The notes beneath the pieces were generated by a model. The model was not told the origin of the DNA, ran no database searches, and worked only from the letters and a program-made list of their open reading frames with translations. This document shows, piece by piece, positions 1 to 12,070 of a stretch of 64,000 bases of DNA. Source of the DNA: Lineus longissimus (Eukaryota > Nemertea > Pilidiophora > Heteronemertea > Lineidae); the NCBI RefSeq assembly GCF_910592395.1, contig NC_088319.1, positions 13,700,001 through 13,764,000 on the forward strand. Direction: 5' to 3'. The position numbers and the translations under genes were made by a program. Every line of letters begins with the position of its first letter. The first letter of the stretch is position 1.

Positions 1-487
1 GAACATAAAAAAATGGTATGCCGATACCTAGATTATGTCAAGGTATAGTTCATGATACTTTTTTCCCTAGCAGATCTTGATATCTGTCAACAGCAAAGGT
101 ATACTTTTTGTTCATGATGTATTGAACAAACATCCGGGTTCCTAGCGATGCGAGTGCAAGGCCGAGCAACCATCTAACTGACTCTTAGCGAAAGTTTCGC
201 GATGAATATTTGATAAACATCAGGAATTAATGAGAATTTAATCCATCGTCGGATGAATTTTGCGAAACTGACTTCATGCTGTCAGCACTTGGTGGTTCTA
301 GAACGTGCTGCGAAGACAAGTTTATCTATCGGATGACTGATTAAAGATTTATAAAGGCAATCATTACATATTGCTGCTTAAAAAACCGGGGACAACGAAT
401 TATTGATCAATTGAGCTATCAGCTATCCTTGATGTGTACCGTACGGCAGCATTTTAGTGCCACTAAAGAAGAAAAAAAGAAAACGTT
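1..487. other. Unassigned AT-rich sequence
   Basis: No ORF of useful length, RNA gene or repeat is visible here before the 21-bp satellite begins. Confidence 0.5.
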
Positions 488-983
488 TCTCGTAATAACG
501 ACTTTTAATCTCGTATTAACGACTTTCTTTCTCGTTATTACGACTTTTAATTAAAAGTCGTTATTACGAGATTAAAAGTCGTTATTACGAGATTAAAAGT
601 CGTTATAACGAGATTTAAAGTCGTTATAACGAGATTTAAAGTCGTTATAACGAGAAATAAAGTCGTTATTACGAGCTTTAAAGTCGTTATAACGAGATTT
701 AAAGTCGTTATAACGAGATTAAAAGTCGTTATAACGAGAAAGAAAGTCGTTATTACGAGATTAAAAGTCGTTATTACGAGAAAGAAAGTCGTTATAACGA
801 GAAAGAAAGTCGTTATTACGAGATTAAAAGTCGTTATTACGAGAAAGAAAGTCGTTATAACGAGAAAGAAAGTCGTTATTACGAGATTAAAAGTCGTTAT
901 TACGAGAAAGAAAGTCGTTATAACGAGAAAGAAAGTCGTTATTACGAGATTAAAAGTCGTTATTACGAGATTAAAAGTCGCCA
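488..983. repeat. 21-bp tandem satellite with internal orientation switch
   Basis: About 23 units of a 21-bp motif built on AAAGTCGTTATTACGAGATT. Roughly three units (488-550) run in one orientation and about 20 (551-983) in the other, meeting at the perfect palindrome CGACTTTTAATTAAAAGTCG centred between 550 and 551. Each unit carries a dyad, TCGTTATWACGA, which is a perfect 12-bp palindrome in the TATAACGA variants. Spacers alternate among GATTAAA, GAAAGAA and GATTTAA types. Because 21 is divisible by three, the array reads open as a repetitive 7-residue peptide on the minus strand. I regard that frame as an artefact, not a gene. Confidence 0.95.
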
Positions 984-3900
984 TCTGCCAAATCTGTTAT
1001 TTCAACAAAGAAGTTATGGAATTGTTTACCATTCAACCATCCCACCTACGCTCCTGCTATAAAAAGTTAAAATAGAGTTGGCCTGTCAATTTTAAAAGTC
1101 GGCAATCAGTGGCGCACGTCCTCACACGTCACATCCGGATGTGCAAACCAGGACATGAAGACATTGTCGCCGTCAGGTACAACCGTGATAACCACAGTGA
1201 ATAGAACGACACGATCGCAGCCTATTATCATTGATTACCAAACACCTATATCAGATAGTATATACCAAGTATCGATAAGACACTGGATCTGCTCAGCTTG
1301 TTCACCAGCATCTCGATAAAGTAATATGAACACTGATAGATAATCGGCGGGAATGTCGGAATCTTCTTTATCCCAAAAATTTATCCGTTGGAATTTTTTG
1401 GAAACATTGGGGCATCCGATTTCGAAGTAGAGTCTAATTATGACGTAGATATCTCTTTTCAGCAGTGTTGTTAATTGGTTTAATTGATTCCAGGAAACAC
1501 CTTGTTATGATTTGTTCAGCTAAGCTTGTGTTTTCAAGTATTTCGTTAAAGCAATGATTGACTAATCATCAGTACAGGCACGTACGTGAAATTTATTTAT
1601 ACAAGAGTACGGCTGGATTTTTTGGAAACTATCGTAAATCTGATTTGGAAGTACTGCCTTGATAGATGGGATTTGCCACGATTATTTTCAACTATCTCCT
1701 AATGAACATTAACTGATGGGGAATCTTGATGTTTTGTGTTCAAGCGTTGGTTCCGGAATTCTCTCTTGCTTTGGCTACACGTAATTTCAGGATTTTGTAG
1801 TTCGGGTAAGTGGGGCATTTAATTGTTAATCATTGTTCTCTGTGCTAATTGTTGAAAAATCACTTTGCTTTTCCCACCTCATGCGGCTTCAAAATGTAAT
1901 GGTGATATTTCCAATAAGTGCCACTATTTGTCTGAAGAAATCCTTTTCTCGGTGGTGCTTTGATTCGTAAAAGTTGACGCTCCCGTCAAATGTAGTGCTT
2001 TTTACCATTTCGTATGATTTTGTTTCTTTTTTTCCCTCAATTGAAAAAAATTGTACTTTTGCCTGCCATAATGTAATATTTTTAAGCCTAAATACCCTTG
2101 TTATGCGATTAGACTGAATAACCCCCCCCCCCCCCTCCAGTCCAGTATCGTTATGTTGCCTATGATTATTTTGATGAGTCGAAAATTATATTTAGATCGA
2201 CCTGGCGTCGAATGCGATCTATTTTTGGTTATCGTGATTGTTTCATTTAAAATCCGATAACTACTTAGCATTGTTTGAAAAGAAGATATTTTGGGTTAGA
2301 CGCTACGTGGGTGCAAAAGATAACCCGATTTTCCTAATGGTCGATTTCCGATTTACCCTTTGCGATATATAGCTCAGGGCGTCTGTTATTGACGCATTGT
2401 AAATGACAAAGAAAAGTGGGAACAACACTTTTTAATTCTCATGAAATTTGTAAATATTTACAACGATGTGTTTAATTCTCATTTGAAAGCTGTGCGTCCG
2501 TCTTTGCTATTTTGATAATGCACGAAGGTGGGTAGTACGTGCGGCGATATTTTGGTTCCGGCTGCAATGCATCAGATTAGTTTATAACATATCTATTTTT
2601 GCATTATGACCCAACGAAGGAATTCCCCGACGAAAAACATGAAGAAAGACGATAGCCTTATAATTCATGGCCATAATTGCTTTCGAATTATTTATTTCTT
2701 TTCTGGGGGGGGGGGGGGGTGGAAGAAACACGTATGATGAGAAACTCCCGTTGAGGTTTAAAATGATCAAGCTCTCTTCTTTTATTGAACATGCCGTCGT
2801 CCTAACTGAAACGAGCACACGTCTTCATGTTGCACAGAAAGAATCAAGGATAAAGTGCTTTATGGTGCAATGTCATGAATACCTAATTTACGATTAGGCA
2901 TTCAAATCAAATACAATTGACAAGGGAGAGAGTGTTTTTAGTTCGCTGGGAAATGCAATGCCGTTTAGAGAGGCAAGGATTTAGCGATTCAAGAATACAA
3001 AGAGGCAAATCACAGAATAGTGTGGATTTTTCACCATCGATCCAAAATGTACTTTCTGCGTCTATGAGTAGTAGAAAATGAAAAGTAGCCGACAAAAGCA
3101 CGATTTGATAGAAGTAGGTTGTTTAATTTCACTTTATGATACGCCAACACAGCCAACGACTGAGGTTAAAGAAATCGAATTTTTTCAACAAAAAAAAATA
3201 TCTGTTAGGAGTTATACCTGTTTGCTGATGAGAAATCTTGAATGACAAATACAAAAATACAATGGCCTATGAGTTTTTCCACTACCTCGAACATGCAAAT
3301 GGAACAATTCGATATCTGATGTAGTTAAACCAACACTCCTTTTTCGACAAATACCATAAAATGTCACATTCGCAAAATAATTTCTGACTATAGCTTTCAA
3401 AGTTTATTCCGACGAAGGCGAAATCAATGCATTCAGGATATCGGAACCAAGTGTAAACATAGAGAATACCGAACAAATATTACCGTTAAAACGGATTAAA
3501 TAAAGAATGAAGCCTTGATTATTTAGGTTAGGATTGATTTATTTTCGTGTCCTTTCATTGCTTAAGGCCTATCATGGCTGATGATATTAAATACGAATCT
3601 ATTCTCATCAAAGCAATTCGTCAAGTTAGAATAGTCTTTTGAGGGAATTGACCAAGTAATGTTTCAACCCAAAATACATATTTCGGGAAAAAATCCTATT
3701 AGTAGTGTCTCAAGGAGGTCTCAATCAACGAGTGTAGTCTCGTTTCTCACATGGCATTTACTCAGCGTCTTACCCTTTAACTAAAAGTCATGAAAGGGAG
3801 GATAAAATAATCACCATTTTTCGGTCAGAGCTATAGGGCATTGTTTGAGGATAACAATGTCCCCTTTGTTTTGCAAAATATTCGAGTTAGCAAAAACGAT

Positions 3901-5060
3901 ACTTTGGAAATGAAGCTTAACGCCAAAGGTACAACCAGGCCATCAGTAGTTGTTTGAGAAAATCAGGATGTGTCACTGTCGGAAGGGCATACGACTATAT
4001 AAAGGGTTGTAGGAAGGGCAGTAGACAACGACGGAGGCCGCTTTTGACATTTGAGTAACAATGGCTTGAACGTAGACTGAGGCAAACCAGGTTTGCGAGC
4101 TGTCATCTCCATGATAAGAATTGGCCTGGCTTTTGTAGAATGGAGATAGTGAATCTGATGCAGCTGTTGATCATCCACGACTAGAGTGTGTTATCGATAA
4201 TTGTTGTTTCAAACATCTTTGTTGCAATACCAATAGCTTTTATCTCTCTCATCTTAACTGTAAAATAAAAAATGTCATAGTTTTAATTTATCACCTCCTG
4301 CTATGGAAATTACGTTTAATTAGCTATGTTATTAACAAGAATAACAAAGGTTAAACAAAAGCTATTATTTCAAATCGCTTGCCGTTGGTGGTATAAACTG
4401 ATAAAATATTAACGGAAATTGATTTCAACGCATTGTCTATGAGTTCAAACATTTCAAATTCGATAACCATAGTTGCTGTAATTTTTAAATATCATCATTT
4501 TAAGTTCGATATTTCGTGTTATTGCCACATTTGCCCTATACCATGAACCAGTACAAACATTATGTGCATAGATGCAGGCAGTTTTTTTTTAATATGTCGT
4601 ATCTTAATACGCAAGAAAACGTCACCCTGACGAATTGAGATGCTAGTGTTAGACATGATCGTTAGACATCAAGCCCATCTCTCTATTAAAGTTCATCTCA
4701 AAATGCACTGAAGCCAAAAGAAACTAATTCTTAATTTCTCTCTGAACACCCTTTGTCCATGATCCAGTACTTTACCCTTTTGGCTACCAAGGGGGGGGGG
4801 CATTCGTTAATCGATCACTGGCCAGAAAAAAACGTACTGAGTGTAACCAGGGTCGTGTATGGTAATCCCACGCGTATTCCAGCACAACGGCAGTATCCCA
4901 TTTCCGAGTCAATCAGAATGTAATCATAAAAATTTACATCCATGTCATCTTAAACGACTGCGGGCGGTAACATAACATGCACATCGGTCTTTGGGGTATA
5001 GCTCACCGAGTATTGTTGACCATCAAAGTTTCTCTCGATTTTTCCAATCGAATTTTTCCA
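984..5060. other. Gene-poor stretch with homopolymer tracts
   Basis: AT-rich sequence with stop codons in all frames and no recognisable protein. It holds a C-tract (2122-2135), a G-tract (2705-2719) and a shorter G-tract near 4791-4800. Short ORFs around 2.6-3.5 kb overlap each other on both strands and show no family signature or credible exon signals. Confidence 0.5.
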
Positions 5061-5421
5061 AAAATTTTTTCGTGTGCATTTCTGCTTCGTTTATTATGAA
5101 AATAATTTTCGTGTGCATTGCTACTTCGTTTATTATGAAAATAATTTTCGTGTGCATTGCTACTTCGTTTATTATGAAAATGATTTTCGTGTGCATTGCT
5201 GCTTCGTTTATTATGAAAATAATTTTCGTGTGCATTGCTACTTCGTTTATTATGAAAATGATTTTCGTGTGCATTGCTGCTTCGTTTATTATGAAAATAA
5301 TTTTCGTGTGCATTGCTACTTCGTTTATTATGAAAATGATTTTCGTGTGCATTGCTACTTCGTTTATTACGAAAATAATTTTCGTGTGCATTGCTACTTC
5401 GTTTATCATGAAAATGATGAT
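5061..5421. repeat. 39-bp tandem satellite, nine units
   Basis: Units begin CGTGTGCATT at 5071, 5110, 5149, 5188, 5227, 5266, 5305, 5344 and 5383, an exact 39-bp spacing. Two variable sites (GCTACTT or GCTGCTT, and AAAATAAT or AAAATGAT) alternate in the middle units, hinting at a 78-bp higher-order unit. The 39-bp period keeps three frames open, so 130-150-residue repetitive ORFs appear on both strands. These are spurious. Confidence 0.95.
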
Positions 5422-6969
5422 GGTGAAAAAATCTTGGAACAAAATGTTTTTTTGAATTTGAAAAAACTGTAGTAATGATTTTCGGCCTTTACGATATGCT
5501 ACCCTAGATGTGTTTTCAGCGAAAACACTGCTGGTTTTAATATCCCTTTTCTTGGCGGGGAGAATCGGTTTGGGTTCTTTTTGCCATCATCGGCGTTTAC
5601 GGATGATACCTGATTAATGTCGCTTCACCTTTTTAAAATTCTAGTTGATGTAGCATTTAGGGCAAAATATTGCCTTATTTCAATGTTGCTAATTAATTTA
5701 CGACTTCAGAAACCATTTCTACTGTCAATAAAATGACGAAATGCCAGCCAAATTAAAAAAATTATCTAAAGAAATTGTCTTTATTACAGATTTCAGATCA
5801 GCGCTAACTTGCTAATCAACTTTCTTGTGTTGTGACTACTGGTTCGTGTCAATGCTAATTCAACTGTAACGTTTTAGAACAGACGTGCATTGATATCATA
5901 AAACTTGTACAATGATTTTGCTAATTTTAGATGAAATAGACGAAGTATCGTCAACTTTACAAAATGATTAAAGATTTCTCTGTGCATGGTGTATTCCAAA
6001 TGATAGGAATTTGTGGCATTTGGGTGTTGACTTCTAAAACAATCCGACGAGGGGAATTAGGCATTGCTGGAATGTGGAAGGAGATGAGGCACTTGTTTTT
6101 CATGTTTGAGGAATGGCTTGATAAGAGAATGCACTCTGACTATTTGAGTTCTCTGCCGATCTCGACGGAAGAATTCGACTGACAAGTAAAAATAGCTAGA
6201 AAGGAGTTCTGGTGCGTTAGTTGATTTAAAATGATTGCCTTCATCGCATTGGCAGCATTGGCAGTAGTGCTGCAAATGGTATACACGGTTCTCGACCTCT
6301 ACAAGTGATTTCTCGAGTCGAATCTTCCACCTACGAATACTCCTTCAGGGTTGTTCATTGCGAGTACTTAGTAGCACTGGTATTATTGATAGTACACTTG
6401 TGCAGCATCGTTGGTTGGAGTAGTACCATCATTGCTGTACTTTATAAGATGGTATTGTTGTCCGACTAAGGCGATTGCGCGATACCAGTGGGTCACTCGA
6501 GTTCAGCATTGTTTTTGTGTGAGAACACAAGAATAACTCATATATTGACAAATATACTCTTAAATGTTACTCTAGAGAGTATTGCAGGGACTAAGAAAAG
6601 GGATTGACATTAAGAGGCCCGGGGAGTAACTAAAATTTCTTAATCAACTACGACATGGAGACAAAATACATAAAAAAGCCAATGCTTGGTCTACTGATAA
6701 TAGTCTATATGGCGTGGGCATGCACTTCGTCAAACACCATTATTTTCTAAATAAGCACTCGTTGATAGAACATGCGAGGTACAATTATGTAGTCTGAATG
6801 ATTCCGAGAGTTACCCAGCAATTTCTTTAGTATATGAAAGTGCATTAAGGAACTTTTGTAAAAAGCAGCTCATGCATATTGGATTGCTTCGTTGGTTCAT
6901 CAACATGACAGAGGGGAGGCATGTTTTCCTCTCCGATACATTTCTTTCCCATTTCAATAGCCCAACGTC
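5422..6969. other. Unassigned intergenic sequence
   Basis: No supported gene. A 72-codon ATG ORF at 5964-6182 on the plus strand matches nothing I recognise. It has no clear splice context and overlaps an equally long ORF on the opposite strand. Confidence 0.4.
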
Positions 6970-7426
6970 GCTTTACAGCGATAGTACCGATCGTACCCAA
7001 ATAATGTCCTGGCAGAACATAGAATGCCCTTTTGTATGAAGACCGCTTTCACCTATAGGATGGGGTCTGCTTGTGACAGGCTGCGGCGGTGACCTCAAAA
7101 ATATTTCTTGAACCTCAACAAGCGGGTGCAAATTTTTTGTTGAGGTGCAAATTTCGTCAAATTTTAGTTGAGTTCCAAAAAAATATGCTTTACAGTTGCT
7201 TCACCGTTGCTTTACAGCGATAGTACCGATCGTACCCAAATAATGTCCTGGCAGAACATAGAATGCCCTTTTGTATGAAGACCGCTTTCACCTATAGGAT
7301 GGGGTCTGCTTGTGACAGGCTGCGGCGGTGACCTCGAAAATATTTCTTGAACCTCAACAAGCGGGTGCAAATTTTTTGTTGAGGTGCAAATTTCGTCAAA
7401 TTTTTGTTGAGTTCCAAAAAAATATG
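6970..7426. repeat. Tandem duplication of a 218-bp segment
   Basis: Segment 6970-7187 recurs at 7209-7426 with only about two or three differences (for example CTCAAAAAT versus CTCGAAAAT, and TTTTAGTTG versus TTTTTGTTG). The copies are separated by 21 bp, giving a 239-bp period. There is no coding frame. The near-identity points to a recent duplication or an assembly artefact. Confidence 0.95.
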
Positions 7427-10400
7427 ATTTTATATCTTCTTTTTTTTTCTCTCACTCAACTTTAATGACTGTGTATGTATGATGATGCGTTCGACATTTT
7501 GCAAAATAGGAATATTCGTTATGCTAACTAAATGCTGGAAACCAACAATCTTTTCACGGATTTCGTGATTAATATCGATTCGCAAATAAATATTGGAAGA
7601 ACCAGATGAAATATCATAGTCTGCCAAAATTAAATGGCGAAAATTGTTATTTATTTAAAAACTGATAGTTGATAACAAAGAAAATATGTTTACCACTCGA
7701 TATCTGCGGGTCACCGGTACCGAACGAGTTAAAACGTGCATATCAGTTTATCGGATTCACCGCAGGTTATGTTATTCCATTGCATTCGATATCATAGCAA
7801 AACGTACATCATTTGAATATTGAAAACATTTTTTACTAGTCTCATAACACATCATATTTCTTTATAAATTTATCATATTTCTATTCGAAAGTGCACGGAG
7901 TTTTTCCTATCAGTAGCTTGGAAGCGTCGCCGTTTCAGCAAAATGTCGCGTATAGACAGCTGTACATTATATGTACAATCCTTAGTTAATGATGTACCGT
8001 ATTGGTCGAAGATTTTCTGTGGCGGAGTGGGCTGGGCTGGGAAGAGTTGCCCTATCAATTTTGTAATCGATCTGGTGCCCAATGTGGCTGCCTGGTGACG
8101 ATTTTGAACTCGCACTGTGACTGTTACTGTAACACCCGATGGGTTTCAATTGCCAGTCCCATAATAAGATTGAGCGATGGGGCGCTGTTGAGTCACTGTT
8201 GCGGCATTGTGTTATTTGCCCTACAATACAATAACTGATAACTTCGAAATCACACCATCTTAACAACAGGAAGTCACCAATGATCACCTGCAAATGTCAA
8301 GGTTCCTATTGAACTCAACTAAGGTTGTTGAGGATTGCATCAATACCTGGCACATGACCAAGTACTTGTCTTAGATTATGACCTGTCTGGCCGCTTTTAT
8401 TCACTCCGCGTTTGGTCATTTGATTTATTCGGAATAAGCCTAGGGTACTACTTCTAAATAAAATCTTATTCACCTTTACAGAATGTGAATTTCTCCTTCA
8501 AATGACTGTCTTTGGAGAGAATTATTGTCGTCTTGAAATTCCTTAAATGCCGCCCGGACAATTACCATCGCGGTGGTGGTATCTCTAATCATAAATAGCC
8601 ATCCCGAAACTTCAAAGTGGCCATCACTCAAACCAAATTCAAGACTCTCATTCAACAATTATGTTTTCTTTCATTGCACATCAGGACCAGAAATGAAGTA
8701 GAAATGACATTTAGGTATGTCTCATCTCGCTGTGACTGCCTGAGGCTAGTCCTTTGTTGAGCCCATCATCCGGTTCGTTCTCGCTCCGGGGTTTTCTATA
8801 TGTGGATGTGTGGTGAAGTGTATCTCGCTGATGGTTCCGCTGATGACGATTTTGCTTTCTTTGTAACAACACATCGCGGTTTCTAACCACCCCTAACCTT
8901 TGTATTCTGTTTATAATGGTTTGTAATTATTTGTTATTCATCCTGCGACTGGTAGTTTTAATTGACACATGGATTGTGTAAACGACATCTTTCAAAACAA
9001 CAAAGTTTTAATTCATCACTTTCTGACAACTGTTGATTATTGTGCGCATCCTACAAAACTTAGAAAAAAAAGTTTTAGACACATTCTCTCAGCAATACGG
9101 TTTGGGGTTCCTGCTGTTAAAATTATTATTATAAAAGGAACCTGAAAGGGCAGCATGCGTCTGTGAAATGTTGAACGATGATGACGCTCTATGAAAGGAA
9201 ACCAAATTGAGTATAATGATCCGTCTTTAAGGTCTTTTCCTCTAAAATCCAAATATCAGACTTAAATGAGGAATGATTATCATTGTGCTTGGAGTTTCAG
9301 CTGATGAAATGCATTTAGAAATTACTATTAGGTGATTTTAAATAGTGTACTGCGTAGCAGTAGGACACGGCGAGGATCTGTGGCATGAGTTCGGTAAATC
9401 TCTTGCAGTCTCTTTTCAATATTGCAGTTCAGGCAACACGCCTCCAATACCACACGCCAGTGGGTGCCATAATCTGATGACGGTATATCTTTGCCCATAT
9501 CGATATTATCGGTGTGAAATATACAACACCTTTGGGGTCCATACGTTATGTTTCTGAACACAATCTGTTGAAAAATTTGTGACTAGAATTATCCGCCAAG
9601 TAGGTAACGACATTTGCAAAGGTCGTATTTTATCGGAGTATGGCAGATACATTGGCTGTACACTCAAAATTTATTAACGAAGAAGACTTTTAGGTAAATA
9701 TCTCATAGTGACTTTGGAGGTCCATTCCAAAATATTCTTGAAGAGTAATTGCCAACTGATCGATACCTAATTTGACTCTTGTTCCAGTCTGTGTCTGACC
9801 ATCAATTGGTCACTCATCCCTTTGTGCTATGATGTCGTGCAGTGTGAAAAACTGACTTGTCTGCTCCTGTCATCGGTGGCTTTCTAAGGGAGATTGTTTT
9901 CATAAAGAAACGTCAGAAAGAAGTTCCCTTGCTCTTTGATGCGACACCATATGTCACTACCTTTGCGTACGCTTCTTAAAATAAGTTTATATTTTCCTGC
10001 AGAATTGCCTCACATTTTGACATTTCTGTCGCAATCCACCCAAGCGTTACAAAGAAGCTTCCCCGATTTTTGAATCCATGACATATCTGAAGTTTTCCTG
10101 CTCGTTAAACATGTTGCGGCTATGACAGCTGTCCAGTCTCTATATACATCAACCGCCTTCCCCTGACAGCACACTGGCGGACCACCATCCCTCTGATTAA
10201 TTGACTGTATGGCTTGTCAATGAAAGTCGACAGCCAGAGATTTCATTGTCAGAAATCAGAAAAGCCAGCTCTACAACGCATCGTGGACAATATTAGGGAG
10301 GTTGCGCACCTTTCCGACTCCAACTTCGAATTCATCTCCATGGCTGAATTACAGTCATACAGTCGCATATATTTGGTTCAATTCAATTGAAGGGCGTTTT

Positions 10401-11011
10401 CATATTGATATTCATTGCTTCAGAAAATACGCATGATCACTATGATGAGAGAAAGGGGGAACACAGGTTAGCTTTTACACCATCTACCAATCTGTACGTT
10501 GTGAGCCAAGTATAAACCGCTACTGAGTTGTTGATTCAGTAGCCGTATTCTGCAACTGTATGCGAATGATGCATGCACGAAAAATGATCTAGGAATTTTA
10601 CTACATCTGTATGTTGCAAATGCACTGTCGCAAACAGTATATCAGCGGCTTTCCACAAACCGCCGTTTAACACATCGAGTTTCAATAGAATCGATGCCTC
10701 AGCCGGTCTAGGCGCACTAAACTATCAATTAACTTCTGATTGACCAAAACAAAAAAAGACATCCCAAGGATCAACTGACTTGCCTTACCAAGCCGCAAGA
10801 TAAAATACCAATTTCTATTGAATTTGCTTAGCAAATAGACTGTAATCAATACGTCAGCACGTAAAGCACATCTAGGGTCTAATCTTAATGCGACTGTGCT
10901 CGCAAGGAGCCCATTGTCTATGATTTTGCTGCTAAAATGGAGTAGCTCTGTAATACGGGTTGGCTTTGTGTGGGTTATTCACATGGGTGACTCCCGTCAC
11001 GTTCCGTTTAA
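7427..11011. other. Unassigned intergenic sequence
   Basis: No gene supported. Several 60-100-codon ORFs on both strands near 7.9-8.7 kb and 9.0-9.6 kb overlap each other and carry no recognisable domain. Confidence 0.4.
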
Positions 11012-11502
11012 AGGTGGGAGGGGACATAAATCAGAATATATCGGCCGATTAATCACTTGCGCCGCAAAGGCCTCCCGCGAATGATGCGCCGCAACACTGC
11101 CCCGCTGAAAACACGCCGCAAAAGAATGCGCCGTAAAAATCTCGCCGCGTGACCCAATTTTAACCAATCAGAGACATCGTTACTTTCCAACTTATTGGCG
11201 GCGGGTTTACGAAGTTACGATGTCTCTGATTGGTTAAAGAAGTGCGCCGCTAAAGTGTCGAAATTTGCATAAGTCCCCCGCAAATCGTGCAGAAGACACC
11301 CGCAAAAATACCTCTGCCGAAAAATTCAAATCGTCCTTGGCTCCGATTGGTTTAAATTGGGTCACGCGGCGAGATTTTTACGGCGCATTCTTTTGCGGCG
11401 TGTTTTTAGCGGGGCATTGTTGCGGCGCATCATTCGCGGGAGGCCTTTGCGGCGCAAGTAATTAATCGACCGATATATTCTGATTTATGTCCCCTCCCGC
11501 CT
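11012..11502. mobile_element. Foldback / MITE-like element with about 158-bp inverted termini
   Basis: The left arm 11012-11169 and right arm 11344-11502 are inverted copies. Both contain a terminal AGGYGGGAGGGGACAT block and GC-rich text built on repeated GCCGC motifs. Inside lies a further inverted pair, TAACCAATCAGAGACATCGT near 11161 and its complement ending near 11236, so the left arm can pair with two partners. It has no transposase ORF, so it is a non-autonomous DNA element. A target-site duplication is not obvious. The repeats are much richer in GC than the surrounding DNA. Confidence 0.88.
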
Positions 11503-11821
11503 ACCATACACGTTAACAATGGCAAATGATCGGTGGGGATTATCACTTGAACAGAAAATCCATTGTACGCTAATTGCCCCTTCTTCGCACAAAAGACTTC
11601 GAGCCGAGGACGATATGCGGCATATTTTCTGTGAACAAAGCCTGATCGCACCAAGGCCTAAATTCCCATTGTTCTACTGCCTTATCGTAGGGTCATCGGG
11701 GCAAATCTTGATACAATCGACCACACGAAACAGCATTCATGTAGGTGAATAGGCAAATACAATGACCTGGCACGAAAATGACCGGAGTCGTGGATCGTGA
11801 TTAACTTGTATGCGTACATGT

Positions 11822-12070
11822 AATACTTGACTTGCCAAACTCAGCTCGACGCCGAACTGCAGCGCCACTTGCGGACAAAGATAGAACAACTCGACATTTT
11901 TTTTCACCGGTTTTCTCGCTGCGCATGCGTACCAGCGGAAATCAACAAAAGATGACGCTGGTACGCATGTGCAGCAAGAAAACCGGTGAAAAAAATGTCG
12001 AGTTGTTCTATCTTTGTCCGCGAGTGGCGCTGCAGTTCGGCGTCGAGCTGAGTTTGGCAAGTCAAGTATT
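11822..12070. mobile_element. 249-bp near-perfect palindrome (foldback element)
   Basis: Arms 11822-11937 and 11956-12070 are inverted copies of about 115 bp with only a handful of mismatches, separated by an 18-nt loop. Each arm contains the CCGGTTTTC and GCATGCGTACCAGCG blocks next to the loop. Single strands would form a very long hairpin. It has no protein of its own; ORFs of 136-142 codons crossing it on both strands follow from the palindrome. It lies 320 bp from the preceding foldback element but is unrelated in sequence. Confidence 0.93.

Noticed and set aside
547-984. 145-codon minus-strand ORF of repeated FNLVITT-like units
   Set aside because: It is the translation of the 21-bp satellite. 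The open frame follows from a period divisible by three.
4991-5472. Three repetitive ORFs of 132-154 codons on both strands
   Set aside because: They arise from the 39-bp satellite, which is open in several frames. No signal of real coding.
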